DNA from: Hymenobacter rubripertinctus
Lineage (GTDB): Bacteria; Bacteroidota; Bacteroidia; Cytophagales; Hymenobacteraceae
Direction of reading: 5' to 3'
Length of the DNA: 64,000 nucleotides
Assembly: GCF_003583925.1 (NCBI RefSeq)
Contig: NZ_QYCN01000004.1
Span: forward strand, 230,752-294,751
Shown: in pieces, positions 40,212 through 48,941 of the stretch
Layout of the letters: every line of letters starts with the position of its first letter
How positions within the stretch are numbered: position 1 is the first letter of the stretch
Position numbers and translations under genes: made by a program
The notes under the pieces: model-generated
What the model was told of the DNA's origin: nothing
Databases searched by the model: none
The model's input: only the letters and a program-made list of their open reading frames with translations

Positions 40212-41372
40212 ATGCAAGTTGCCAGCCGCCTTCAGCACACCCAGGAGTATTATTTCTCGCAGAAGCTGCGCGAAATTGCCGCCCTCAACCAGACCGGCGA
40301 GCCGGTCATCAACCTGGGCATCGGCAGCCCCGATTTGCCGCCCCACCCGCGGGTGGTGGCCGCCCTGAGCGCCGCCGCCGCCCGGCCCGACACCCACGCC
40401 TACCAGAGCTACCAGGGCGTGCCCGCCCTGCGCCAGGCCATGGCTGGCTGGTACCGGCGCCAGTACGGCGTAACGCTCGATCCGGGCACCGAAATCCTGC
40501 CCCTACTGGGGTCTAAGGAAGGCATTATGCACGTGAGCATGACTCTGCTCGAAGCTGGCGACGAGGTGCTGATTCCGAACCCCGGCTACCCCGCCTACCG
40601 CGCCGCCGCCCACCTGAGCGGGGCCACGCCCGTGCCCTACGACCTGACGGCCGCCAGCAACTGGCTGCCCGACCTGGAGGCGCTGGCCACCCGGGACCTG
40701 CGCCGGGTGAAGCTCATGTGGGTGAACTATCCGCACATGCCCACCGGCACGCCGCCGCCGGCCGGCTTTTTCGAGCGGCTGGTGGCCTTCGCCGCCGCCC
40801 ACGATATGCTGCTGGTCCACGACAACCCGTACAGCTTCATTCTCAACGAGCAGCCTGCCCAGAGCCTGCTGGCCACGCCCGGGGCGCGGGCGGTGGTGCT
40901 GGAGCTGAACTCGCTGAGCAAGTCGCACAACATGGCCGGCTGGCGGGTGGGGCTGCTGGCCGGCCGCGCCGATGTGCTCCAGGAGGTGCTGCGCTTCAAG
41001 AGCAACCTCGATTCGGGCATGTTTCTGCCGGTGCAGCTGGCGGCCGTAGAGGCCCTGAACCTCGACGAAAGCTGGTACCAGGAGCTCAACGCTCACTACC
41101 GCGCCCGCCGCGAGCTGGTGCTGGAACTGTTAGCGCTGCTGGGCTGCCAGCCCGCGCCCGGGCAAGTGGGCCTGTTTGTGTGGGCCGCCGTGCCGCCCGC
41201 CTACGCCGACGGTTATGCTCTGAGCGACGAAATTCTGCGCGACGCCCGCGTATTCCTCACGCCCGGCGGCATTTTCGGCAGCAACGGCAGCGGCTTCATC
41301 CGCGTGAGCCTGTGCCAGACGCCGGAAGTGTTACAGCAGGCGTTGCAGCGGGTGCGGGAGGCGCGGGAGTAG
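40212..41372 (+). CDS. Class I/II pyridoxal-phosphate aminotransferase (aromatic or aspartate type)
   Basis: 386 residues, PLP fold type I. INLGIGSPDLPPHP is N-terminal, LMWVNYPHMPTGTPP and HDNPYSFI form the PLP pocket and the Schiff-base lysine lies in LNSLSKSHNMAGWRVG (near 238). The operon context (pheA before, tyrA after) indicates transamination of phenylpyruvate and hydroxyphenylpyruvate, though relatives include LL-diaminopimelate aminotransferases. A 13-base tandem duplication (CCCCATCAGCGCA) lies just before the start codon. Confidence 0.88.
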   Translation: MQVASRLQHTQEYYFSQKLREIAALNQTGEPVINLGIGSPDLPPHPRVVAALSAAAARPDTHAYQSYQGVPALRQAMAGWYRRQYGVTLDPGTEILPLLGSKEGIMHVSMTLLEAGDEVLIPNPGYPAYRAAAHLSGATPVPYDLTAASNWLPDLEALATRDLRRVKLMWVNYPHMPTGTPPPAGFFERLVAFAAAHDMLLVHDNPYSFILNEQPAQSLLATPGARAVVLELNSLSKSHNMAGWRVGLLAGRADVLQEVLRFKSNLDSGMFLPVQLAAVEALNLDESWYQELNAHYRARRELVLELLALLGCQPAPGQVGLFVWAAVPPAYADGYALSDEILRDARVFLTPGGIFGSNGSGFIRVSLCQTPEVLQQALQRVREARE

Positions 41373-41386
41373 TGCGTAAAGGCCCT

Positions 41387-41608
41387 GTCGTCCTGAGTGG
41401 AGCGAAGGACCTTATCATCAATAAACGGTCATGGAACACATTTTTCATTGATGTAGCGTCATAGTTCTGTCGTTTTACCTCACATCCCGGCTCCCTCCCC
41501 TCAACAGGAAGGGGAAGTCCGCTGCCCAAGGTTATACACCAACGTGAAGTATACCTTAACAACGATGCTTTCCCACGTAATAAGGTCCTTCGCTCCGCTC
41601 AGGATGAC
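41387..41608. repeat. REP-like inverted repeat, family copy 5, with 164-bp spacer
   Basis: 29-bp arms 41387-41415 and 41580-41608 (GTCGTCCTGAGTGGAGCGAAG and its near-complement). It separates the aminotransferase and tyrA genes. No gene is visible in the interior. Confidence 0.82.
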
Positions 41609-41641
41609 CCTATCTTTCCCTTCATTTCCCCATCTCACGTA

Positions 41642-42487
41642 ATGGTTGTTACCATCATCGGCATTGGCCTTATCGGCGGCTCGCTGGCCTTGAGCCTCAA
41701 GGAAACCGGGCTGGCCCACCACATCATCGGGGTGGATCAGAGCCCGGAAAATCTGCGGCAGGCGGTGGCGCTGGGCCTGCTTGATGAGCCTAGCTCCGAC
41801 CTGGCCGAAGCCGTGGGCCGGGCCGACCTGGTGGTGGTGGCGGTGCCGATGGATGCCATGCTCACGGTGCTGCCCCAGGTGCTCGACGCGGCCACCGACC
41901 GGCAGGTGGTGTTCGACGTGGGCTCAACCAAGGCCCTGCTGCTGGCCCGGGTGGCCGATCACCCCAACCGCCGTCGCTTCGTGGCCGTGCACCCGATGGC
42001 GGGCACCGAATACTCGGGCCCTGAGGCGGCCGTGCCGGGCCTGTTCCGGGGTAAAACGCTGGTCGTGTGCGATGCGCAGGCCAGCGCCCCCGATGCCGTG
42101 GCCCGGGTGGAGGCCGTGTTCGGGCGGCTGGCCATGCGGCTGGTGTACATGGATGCCCAGGCCCACGACCTGCACACGGCCTACGTGTCGCACATTTCGC
42201 ACATCACCTCCTTCGCCCTGGCCCTCACCGTACTGAAAAAGGAGCAGAGCGACCAGCAGATTTTTGCTTTGGCCAGCGGCGGCTTCGAGTCGACGGTGCG
42301 CCTGGCCAAAAGCTCGCCCGATATGTGGGTGCCCATCTTCCGCCAGAACCGCGACAACGTGCTCGATGTACTCGATGAGCACCTGCGCCAACTCCGGCAC
42401 CTGCGCGAGCTGCTGGCTACCGGCGACGACGCGGGGATGTACGAACAGATTCAGCAGGCCAATCTGATCAAGAAGATTTTGAAGTGA
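41642..42487 (+). CDS. tyrA: Prephenate dehydrogenase
   Basis: 281 residues. It converts prephenate to 4-hydroxyphenylpyruvate with NAD(P) in Tyr synthesis. The Rossmann motif VTIIGIGLIGGSLALSLKETG opens the protein. Further motifs are VFDVGSTKALLL, HPMAGTEYSGPEAA and HDLHTAYVSHISHITSFAL, as in TyrA. No ACT domain, so feedback control probably falls on other steps. In the operon after the aminotransferase gene. Confidence 0.94.
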   Translation: MVVTIIGIGLIGGSLALSLKETGLAHHIIGVDQSPENLRQAVALGLLDEPSSDLAEAVGRADLVVVAVPMDAMLTVLPQVLDAATDRQVVFDVGSTKALLLARVADHPNRRRFVAVHPMAGTEYSGPEAAVPGLFRGKTLVVCDAQASAPDAVARVEAVFGRLAMRLVYMDAQAHDLHTAYVSHISHITSFALALTVLKKEQSDQQIFALASGGFESTVRLAKSSPDMWVPIFRQNRDNVLDVLDEHLRQLRHLRELLATGDDAGMYEQIQQANLIKKILK

Positions 42488-42628
42488 GACCGACGTAGGG
42501 GCGGGGCTTGCCCCCGTCCGCCGCCTGAAGAGCACGCACGCACGAATGAATGAACGACGACAGCATCACTCTTTCAACGATTTCGTTTTGGCGGCGGGCG
42601 GGGGCAAGCCCCGCCCCTACGTCGGTCT
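42487..42628. repeat. 39-bp inverted repeat between tyrA and aroF-like gene
   Basis: Arms 42487-42525 and 42590-42628 contain GACGTAGGGGCGGGGCTTGC and its complement and are nearly perfect. The left arm starts within the tyrA stop codon region. The interior (42526-42589) is unrelated sequence. Confidence 0.88.
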
Positions 42629-42666
42629 TTTAATCCAACCAACCGCAATCTTCAACCAACTACCCC

Positions 42667-43758
42667 ATGAGCCAACCGCAAACCGCTGCCGAAATGGCCG
42701 TCAAGAACGATTTCCCCGGTAAGAAACCGCTGATTATTTCCGGGCCCTGCTCGGCCGAAACCGAGGAGCAGCTCATTGAAACCTGCACCCGGCTGGCCGC
42801 TACCGGCAAAGTCGATATGCTGCGGGCCGGCATCTGGAAGCCGCGCACCAAGCCGGGCATGTTCGAGGGTATCGGGACTAAGGGGCTGCCCTGGTTGCAG
42901 AAGGCCAAGGAGCTGACGGGCCTGCCTACCACCGTGGAAGTGGCCACTCCCAAGCACGTGGAAGACGCGCTGGCGTTTGAAGTGGACGTGCTCTGGATTG
43001 GCGCCCGCACCACCGTCAACCCGTTTTCGGTGCAGGCCATTGCCGATGCCCTGCGCGGGACAGACGTGCCGGTGTTCATCAAAAACCCCGTGCACCCCGA
43101 CCTGGAGCTGTGGCTGGGCGCGGTGGAGCGCCTGGCCAAGGCCGGCGTGCAGAACATCGGCCTGATTCACCGGGGCTTTGCCAGCTACGGCAACACCGAG
43201 TACCGCAACGCGCCCATGTGGCATTTGCCCATCGAGATGAAGCGCCGCCTGCCCGGCATGCCGCTGATCTGCGACCCGAGCCACATCTGCGGCAACCGCG
43301 CCGGCCTGGCTGCCGTGGCCCAGAAGTCCATCAACCTCGATTTTGACGGGCTGATGCTCGAATCGCACATCGACCCCGACAACGCCTGGAGCGACGCCAA
43401 GCAGCAAGTGACGCCCCAGCGCCTGGCCGAGTTGCTCGATGGCCTGGTGTGGCGCCACGAAACCAGCGACCAGCAGGAGTTTCTGACGGTGCTGGCCACG
43501 CTGCGCGAGCAAATCAACCAGCTCGACGACGAAATTCTGCACCTGTTGGGCCGCCGCATGCAGGTGGCCGAAAGCATCGGCACCTACAAAAAGGAAAACG
43601 ACATCACGATTCTGCAAACCAGCCGCTGGAACGAGATTCTGGAGCGCGGCATGCAGAAGGGCGACCAGCTGGGCCTCACCCACGACTTCATTCGCAAGTA
43701 TTTCGATGCCGTCCACCTCGAATCCATCAACCGCCAGAACCGCGTGATGAGCCGGTAG
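42667..43758 (+). CDS. aroF: Bifunctional DAHP synthase / chorismate mutase type II
   Basis: 363 residues. The N-terminal part (about 10-255) is a DAHP synthase of the AroA-beta type (IISGPCSAETEEQLIE, KPRTKPGMFEGIG, PVFIKNPVHPDLELW, ICDPSHICGNR), the entry step of the shikimate pathway. The C-terminal part (about 265-363) is an AroQ chorismate mutase (LREQINQLDDEILHLLGRRMQVAESIGTYKK), which makes prephenate for the two enzymes encoded upstream. The gene symbol is a convenience, as aroF/aroG/aroA names vary. Last gene of the attenuated operon. Confidence 0.93.
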   Translation: MSQPQTAAEMAVKNDFPGKKPLIISGPCSAETEEQLIETCTRLAATGKVDMLRAGIWKPRTKPGMFEGIGTKGLPWLQKAKELTGLPTTVEVATPKHVEDALAFEVDVLWIGARTTVNPFSVQAIADALRGTDVPVFIKNPVHPDLELWLGAVERLAKAGVQNIGLIHRGFASYGNTEYRNAPMWHLPIEMKRRLPGMPLICDPSHICGNRAGLAAVAQKSINLDFDGLMLESHIDPDNAWSDAKQQVTPQRLAELLDGLVWRHETSDQQEFLTVLATLREQINQLDDEILHLLGRRMQVAESIGTYKKENDITILQTSRWNEILERGMQKGDQLGLTHDFIRKYFDAVHLESINRQNRVMSR

Positions 43759-43865
43759 CGAAGCCAAGCAGGCGCTGCCAGGATGAGCGGCGCGAAGCCC
43801 GGGCAGAACCCGAAGAGCAGCGGAGTAAATCTATCTTTCCCGCGTGCCCAAGCCCGGATAAGTCT

Positions 43866-43897
43866 GAAGCCCCTGGCGTACTCCCGTCGGGGGCTTT
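43866..43897 (+). terminator. Hairpin after the aromatic operon
   Basis: AAGCCCC and GGGGCTT form the stem of a hairpin with a long loop, followed by TGGATTTGG. It ends the operon about 110 bases after the stop; it is not a strong U-tract terminator. Confidence 0.5.
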
Positions 43898-43982
43898 GGA
43901 TTTGGGCCGGATTCTGATGCGCAGAAAAGCCGAAGCTGCGGCGCGGTCCTGCGGGTGGCCCGGCTTTATTTCCCTGACAGCG

Positions 43983-45149
43983 CTACTCCGTTTTTTGCGG
44001 AGTAGCAGTCTTTTTCACGCTGGATGGGGTGGGTTCGCTCGTTTTTGGGATCAGGGGCTTTTTGGCGGCGGGCTTCTTCGGAGCGGTAGTGGTGGAAGTT
44101 TCGGCCGGTTTTTTAGCCGCTGCCGGCGTTTTCGCAGCAACGGGCTTTATTGGTCCGGGCTTTACTGTTGCGGGTTTTACTGTTGCGGGTTTTGCGGGAG
44201 TAGCAGCCGGTTTTTCGGGCACTTCGGCCACCGCTTCCTCGGTGGGCGGGGCCGCTTGCGGAGTGCTCAGCTGCTGAATCCGCTCCTCAATTTCCTTCAT
44301 CAGGAAACCCGCGTCTTCTTTATGATGAGCATCGGGAAAAAGGAACTGAGCACTGCGGGCGTGGTAGCGGGCTTTTTCCAGGTCGCGGAGCTCCAGCAGC
44401 ACAAAGGCCAGGTTGAGGTGAACGGTGGGGTTGTTGGGGCGCAGCTCCAGGGAGCGTTCAAAGGGGCCGAGGCTTTCCGGAAACCGGCCCAGGCGCTGGT
44501 AGGCGTAGCCCAGGGCAAAGTAGGAAACGTAGTCGCCCTGGCCGTGGGCGTGGGCCTCCTGGTAGGCCGCGATGGTGCGCCGGAACACCTCGTCCTCGCC
44601 CAGGCGCTGCTCGGCGCAGTCGCACTGCTGCACGGCGTAGAAATAGTCGCCCAGGGCACGGGCCAGGCGGTAATTGTCGGGATACTGCCGGTAGAGGCGT
44701 TCCAGCACCCGGCGCACCGCGAAATTGTGGCGCACCGTATCCTGACTCAGCACCCGCAGGCTGTCGGGGGCCGGGTCGGTGAGCCGGAGGTTGCGGAAGG
44801 CGAAACGGGTGAGGCCCTCAGTGGCAGTGTAGTAGGTCAGGGCCAGATTGGCTTTCTGCAACACCACAGCCGGTACGGTATTGGCCGAATCGAGCTCCTG
44901 GAGCAGCTGCCAGGCACTTTCGTAGCGGCGGTCCAGCTCCAGCTGCCGGGCCTGGCGCAGGGCCCGGGTCTGGGTGGCCAAGGCAGCGGTGCGGGCGTTG
45001 GCGGCGGCCGTGGCCGCCGCCTTCAGGGCCAGCGAATCGGGGGCCGGAGCCGTTGGCCGACTCGTTGCGGCCTGGGCACAGGCGGGCCGGCGGGCCAGCA
45101 GGCTGCCCGAGAGCAGCAGAAAAAGCAGCAGCAGCAGCGAACGATTCAT
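43983..45149 (-). CDS. Secreted TPR protein with Lys/Pro/Ala-rich tail
   Basis: 388 residues from the ATG at 45149 (signal peptide MNRSLLLLLFLLLSGSLLA). An Ala-rich linker is followed by TPR-type helices (about 65-285: ALGDYFYAVQQCDCAEQRLGE, YFALGYAYQRLGRFPESLGPFERSLEL, PTVHLNLAFVLLELRDLEKARYHA). The last 90 residues are a basic Lys/Pro/Ala/Thr-rich low-complexity tail with repeats of TVKPATVKPGPIKP. Probably periplasmic; partner unknown. It is divergent from plsC. Confidence 0.75.
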   Translation of the reverse strand: MNRSLLLLLFLLLSGSLLARRPACAQAATSRPTAPAPDSLALKAAATAAANARTAALATQTRALRQARQLELDRRYESAWQLLQELDSANTVPAVVLQKANLALTYYTATEGLTRFAFRNLRLTDPAPDSLRVLSQDTVRHNFAVRRVLERLYRQYPDNYRLARALGDYFYAVQQCDCAEQRLGEDEVFRRTIAAYQEAHAHGQGDYVSYFALGYAYQRLGRFPESLGPFERSLELRPNNPTVHLNLAFVLLELRDLEKARYHARSAQFLFPDAHHKEDAGFLMKEIEERIQQLSTPQAAPPTEEAVAEVPEKPAATPAKPATVKPATVKPGPIKPVAAKTPAAAKKPAETSTTTAPKKPAAKKPLIPKTSEPTPSSVKKTATPQKTE

Positions 45150-45338
45150 GGAAGGCAAAGATGCGGGAATTTGGCTGGGTGGGCCAGCGGGGGACGGCTC
45201 CCGCAAAGTCTGAAGCGGGAGCCGATTGGGTTGGCGGGGCGCGCGAAAAACGCGAAGTATGCGGGGCGGCGGCGGCCGGGGCAACTCCGGCGGCCGGGCG
45301 CAGTACAATTCCCACCAAAATCTGCTTTTCTTGCGCTT

Positions 45339-46715
45339 ATGCTTTTCTACACGGTCATGAAGCCCCTGGTGCAGGTGGCGCTACGCGTTTTCTTTCGCCA
45401 GCTCGAAGTCCGCCACCGCGAGCGGCTCCAGGGGCCGGGGCCACTGCTCATTGCCAGCAACCACCCCAACACGCTCATGGACCCGCTGGTGGCCGCCGTG
45501 AACCGCCGCCAGCCCATCGCCTTCCTGGCCAAAAGCACGTTTTTTCAGAACCCGATTCTACGGGCCATCATGGAATCGGGCAACTCCATTCCCATCTACC
45601 GCCGCCAGGACCTGGCCACCGGGGCCGAAACCCTCTCGCCCGCCCAGCTCGAAGCCCAGAACGAAAAGGCCTTCGGGCGCTGCTACGACTACTTCGATAA
45701 AGGCGGCACCATCATGATTTTTCCGGAGGGCACCAGCGTGTCGGAGCGGCGGCTGCGGCCCCTCAAAACCGGGGCTGCCCGCATTGCCCTCGGGGCCGAA
45801 GCCCGCCGCGACTTCCAGCTCAATCTGCACATCCTGCCCATGGGCATCAACTACTTCGACCCGCAACGGTTTCGGTCCGATGTGTTCGTGAACTTGGCCG
45901 AGCCCATCCGGGTGGCCGACTACGCCGACCAGTACCGCCAGGACCCCGAAGCCGCCGCCGAGGCCCTGACCGGGGAAATCCGCCGCCGCCTGGAGCAGCG
46001 CCTCGTCATCACCCGCACCGATGAGGAGGACGAGCTGGTGACGCAGGTGGAGCGCACGTTCGGCCAGCACCTGATCCAGGACGATGAGGAAACGCTCTAC
46101 GACAACTTCCAGCTCAGCCGCACCCTGCTGCGGGCCGTGCGCTACTTCGAGCACCACGATGCCCCCCGCGTGACGCAGGTGCAGCAAAAGCTCCACGACT
46201 ACCACCAGCGCCTGGCCGCCCTGGGCCTCACCGATGATGCCCTGGAAGCCCGCGGCCCCGCCAGCACCCGCCCGCGCCGCGCCCTGGAGGCGGCCGTGCG
46301 GCTCACGCTCGGCACCCCGCTTTACCTCTACGGCCTGCTCAACAACTACCTGCCCTACCGCATTCCGTCCCTGGTAGCCCGCCGGGCCACCAAGGACGTG
46401 GAATTTGTGGCGCCTATTATGCTGGTCGTGGGTATGCTCACCTTCAGCCTGTTCTACCTGGGCCAAACGGCCCTGGTGCACCACGTCACTCAAAGCTGGG
46501 CCTGGACGCTGCTGTATCTGCTGAGCTTGCCGCTATCGGGGTTTTACGCGCTCAGCTACGCCAGCAACCTCACCGAGCGGCGGCGGCGGCTGCGGGCTCT
46601 GCGCTTGTTCAGCCGCCAGCGCCCCATGATGGAAGAGCTGCTGCGCCAGCGCGCCGCCCTGCTGCGGCTGCTGCGCGAGGCCCGGCTAGTGTATGAGGAG
46701 CGAAGTGCGCGGTAG
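45339..46715 (+). CDS. 1-acylglycerol-3-phosphate acyltransferase (PlsC-like) with C-terminal membrane helices
   Basis: 458 residues from the ATG at 45339; the 1088-codon open frame upstream is accidental in GC-rich DNA. PlsC motifs: NHPNTLMDPLVA (NHx4D, near 43-54), an RRQDL block, and FPEGTSVSERR (near 128-138). A central region of about 150 residues and two C-terminal membrane helices (VEFVAPIMLVVGMLTFSLFYLG; AWTLLYLLSLPLSGFYALSY) extend it beyond the usual 240 residues. It likely acylates lysophosphatidic acid at the inner membrane. Confidence 0.88.
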   Translation: MLFYTVMKPLVQVALRVFFRQLEVRHRERLQGPGPLLIASNHPNTLMDPLVAAVNRRQPIAFLAKSTFFQNPILRAIMESGNSIPIYRRQDLATGAETLSPAQLEAQNEKAFGRCYDYFDKGGTIMIFPEGTSVSERRLRPLKTGAARIALGAEARRDFQLNLHILPMGINYFDPQRFRSDVFVNLAEPIRVADYADQYRQDPEAAAEALTGEIRRRLEQRLVITRTDEEDELVTQVERTFGQHLIQDDEETLYDNFQLSRTLLRAVRYFEHHDAPRVTQVQQKLHDYHQRLAALGLTDDALEARGPASTRPRRALEAAVRLTLGTPLYLYGLLNNYLPYRIPSLVARRATKDVEFVAPIMLVVGMLTFSLFYLGQTALVHHVTQSWAWTLLYLLSLPLSGFYALSYASNLTERRRRLRALRLFSRQRPMMEELLRQRAALLRLLREARLVYEERSAR

Positions 46716-46763
46716 GGCACGGCGCAAACAACCGACGCTGAAGTGACCGGCGTAGACTACGCC

Positions 46764-46808
46764 GCGCTACCGGGGCCGCTGGCGCGGCGCAAGCGGCCCC
46801 GGTAGCGG
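46764..46808. terminator. Strong hairpin between convergent plsC and outer-membrane protein genes
   Basis: GCTACCGGGGCCGCT and AGCGGCCCCGGTAGC form a perfect 15-bp GC-rich stem with an 11-base loop; no T-run. A convergent-gene terminator by position. Confidence 0.65.
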
Positions 46809-46815
46809 CCGGTTG

Positions 46816-47451
46816 TTACAGATCCAGCTTCAAACCCAGCGTCAGCACGGCAATATCTGCCAGTGAGAGGGCCCGGCGGTTCTGGGCGTAGCTCAGCAGG
46901 TACAGGTCGTTGGTGCCCAGCTCGTAGTAGCCCGAAAGGTTGCGGCGGTGGCCGGTGGCCCGGGCCGGCAGTGCGTAGCTCACCTGGCTGCCCACCAGCG
47001 GGCCGGTACGCACCCGGTTCGAAAACCAGTAATAATCGTCGGAATACTGGCCGGGCTGGCCGGGGTTGCGCAGGCCGCTGGTGAAGCTGATGTAGCCCCC
47101 CACCGATAATGGCTTCACCCATACTTTCGGGCTCAGAGGCAGCGTCCAGGGCGAATACCGGATTTTTAACGAGAGAATGGTTAGAGCTTTGTCGGTGTAT
47201 TTCTGGGGCACGTAGCCCACCAGCACGTCCGCGTCCAGGCGGTCGCGCAGGCTGTAGCCGGCTCCGGCAGTAATCATGCCCAGGCCGCCGCCGGTTTGCA
47301 GCACCAGATGGCGGGGCTGGTACCAGCGCGGCCGGGCCGGGGGGCGGGGGACTTCGGAAGCCGCGGCGGCCAGCGAATCGGGCGCGGCCGCACGGGCGGC
47401 CAGCGTGAGCGGGGCGGCCAGTAAAAGGGCGCAGAGCAGGGGCTTCAGCAT
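46816..47451 (-). CDS. Outer-membrane beta-barrel-like protein of unknown function
   Basis: 211 residues with a signal peptide ending near AARAAAPD and beta-strand-rich repeats of aromatic/Gly pattern (LGMITAGAGYSLRDRLDADVLVGYVP, VGGYISFTSGL, LSGYYELGTNDLYLLSYAQ), ending VLTLGLKLDL. I do not recognise the family. Its start codon overlaps the stop of the upstream phosphoesterase lipoprotein by one base (TAATG), so the two are translationally coupled and may act together. Confidence 0.7.
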   Translation of the reverse strand: MLKPLLCALLLAAPLTLAARAAAPDSLAAAASEVPRPPARPRWYQPRHLVLQTGGGLGMITAGAGYSLRDRLDADVLVGYVPQKYTDKALTILSLKIRYSPWTLPLSPKVWVKPLSVGGYISFTSGLRNPGQPGQYSDDYYWFSNRVRTGPLVGSQVSYALPARATGHRRNLSGYYELGTNDLYLLSYAQNRRALSLADIAVLTLGLKLDL

Positions 47452-48278
47452 TAGAAATTCACTTGTTTAAGCCGAAATTCCTTGTCGCCCCACACGGTTA
47501 CCACCACGTAGCGCCGCTTCTGAAAGGAGTAAGAGTTAACGTAGGTCACGCCGTCGTTGAAGGGCTGGTTGATGCCGTAGTCGTGGCGGTGGCCGTTCAT
47601 CTCAAACACCAAGCGCGGGTCTTCGCGCAGGGCCTGGGCGTAGGCGTCGCGCACGGCCGGGTCGAAGTCCTCGTCCTGGGGCGGCACGTGCGACAGGATA
47701 ACGTGGCGGCGGGTATCGGTGGCGCGGAGCTGCTGGTTCACCCAGGGCATGTCCGGAATCCGGCCGTTGAAGTTATACTCGCGGCCGTTGGTGTCGGTCA
47801 TGATGAACTTCGTATCGCCGTAAACGAACGAGTAATTCAGGGGGCCGAAAATTTCCTGGTACGCGTCGCGGCCGTTGGCTACGTGGTCGTGGTTGCCGAT
47901 GACGGTGAGGTAAGGCACGCGCAGCTTGCCCAGCTGGTCGTCCACCCAGCGCATCTCGCGGCCCAGGCCGAAGTCGGAAATATCGCCCGACACAACCAGG
48001 AACTGAATGCCGGGCTGCTGATTAACGCTCTGAACGAGGTCTTGAACGTCGTCGTAGAAGCGTTGCGAGTCGCCGGTGAAAACGAAGCGCAGGGTGTCGG
48101 AGGCGGGCAGGGGCGTGGCCGCCAGCCGGGCCATATTCTGGGCGGTCAGGTCGCGCTGCTCTTGGGGGGCGCGGTGGTCATTGGGACTGAATTCCAGCAT
48201 TTCGCAGGCGCTCAGCAGCAGGGCGGCCGCCACGGGCAGCACCGCCCGGGCAGGTAGGGTTCGGAAAAAGGGCAACAT
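47451..48278 (-). CDS. Calcineurin-like metallophosphoesterase lipoprotein
   Basis: 275 residues with lipobox LSAC (near residue 25), so it is probably anchored in the envelope facing out of the cytoplasm. Metallophosphoesterase motifs are in order: FTGDSQRFYDD, VSGDISDFG, IGNHDHV, ILSHVPPQDE and NGHRHDYG. Substrate unknown. Coupled by a one-base overlap to the outer-membrane protein gene downstream. Confidence 0.85.
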   Translation of the reverse strand: MLPFFRTLPARAVLPVAAALLLSACEMLEFSPNDHRAPQEQRDLTAQNMARLAATPLPASDTLRFVFTGDSQRFYDDVQDLVQSVNQQPGIQFLVVSGDISDFGLGREMRWVDDQLGKLRVPYLTVIGNHDHVANGRDAYQEIFGPLNYSFVYGDTKFIMTDTNGREYNFNGRIPDMPWVNQQLRATDTRRHVILSHVPPQDEDFDPAVRDAYAQALREDPRLVFEMNGHRHDYGINQPFNDGVTYVNSYSFQKRRYVVVTVWGDKEFRLKQVNF

Positions 48279-48941
48279 ACTTTTGGCAAGGGCACACTAC
48301 AACGGTCCCGCCGGCGGGCAGGGACCAGGCCTGTATACCGGCTAGCTGGTCGGAAGTTTGCCTCCGAAACCGGCTGCCGGCCTTCCGGAAGGCGTTCTAA
48401 GCGCCCGGGTTTCCGCTGTCGTACTGCCAGGCGGCTGTTCAGTCGGGAAAACCAATTCTGAAGACAATCTGGATAAACCTTGAGTTTCCACCATAAAAAG
48501 TGTTCGTCCCCTGCTTGCCTGGCCGGCTCCGGGAACCGGATGTCCTGCGGGCAGCGGCGGAATAGGTAGGTTATTTTTTCCGGCGAAAAAAATAACCTAC
48601 CTATTCCGCGTTAAGCCGACGAAGGGCCTCACGGCGCACGGTTGTCAGCTGCTGGGGTGTTGGGGTACGCGCCCGATGACCATGCGGCCCTTGCTCCCTG
48701 CCTGGGCGGGCAAATCGGCCAGCAGGACTGGCCTGGGTCAGGGCCCGAGTGAATGCCGGGGCGATACGAAAAAGCTGAACGGAGCGCGTTAGAGGGTACT
48801 TCGGCAGGGGCAACCGCGCTGGCAGAAAATACTTCCGCTCCCGCCGACATCACCAGACAATTAAAGCTGTTTCTTGCCAAACTTTTTGGCTTTGTGCCGC
48901 ATTTCTTAGCTTTCCTCTCTCCTCTAAATCGGTTGCCCGGC
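48279..48941. other. 663-bp gene-free divergent interval before radA
   Basis: I find no convincing gene. The only notable structure is the hairpin at 48558-48608. The short ORFs present are GC-driven and lack start context. The radA promoter should be near 48860-48930, but no perfect TAnnTTTG box is visible there. Confidence 0.45.
48558..48608. repeat. Perfect 22-bp stem-loop in a divergent promoter interval
   Basis: CGGAATAGGTAGGTTATTTTTT and its exact complement are separated by seven bases. It has a terminator-like A/T run inside the stem rather than after it. It lies between divergent genes, where a terminator is not expected. Confidence 0.8.

Noticed and set aside
41521-41540. TTATACAC in the interior of the fifth REP-like copy as a third copy of the glucan operator
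   Set aside because: Only eight bases match and neither the CACACGCGAAA half nor a TATATTTG box at 91 bp is present.
43449-46715. A 1088-codon open frame spanning aroF, the TPR gene and plsC
   Set aside because: Only its last 458 codons (from 45339) match a known family; the first 630 codons overlap two real genes and are open because of high GC content.
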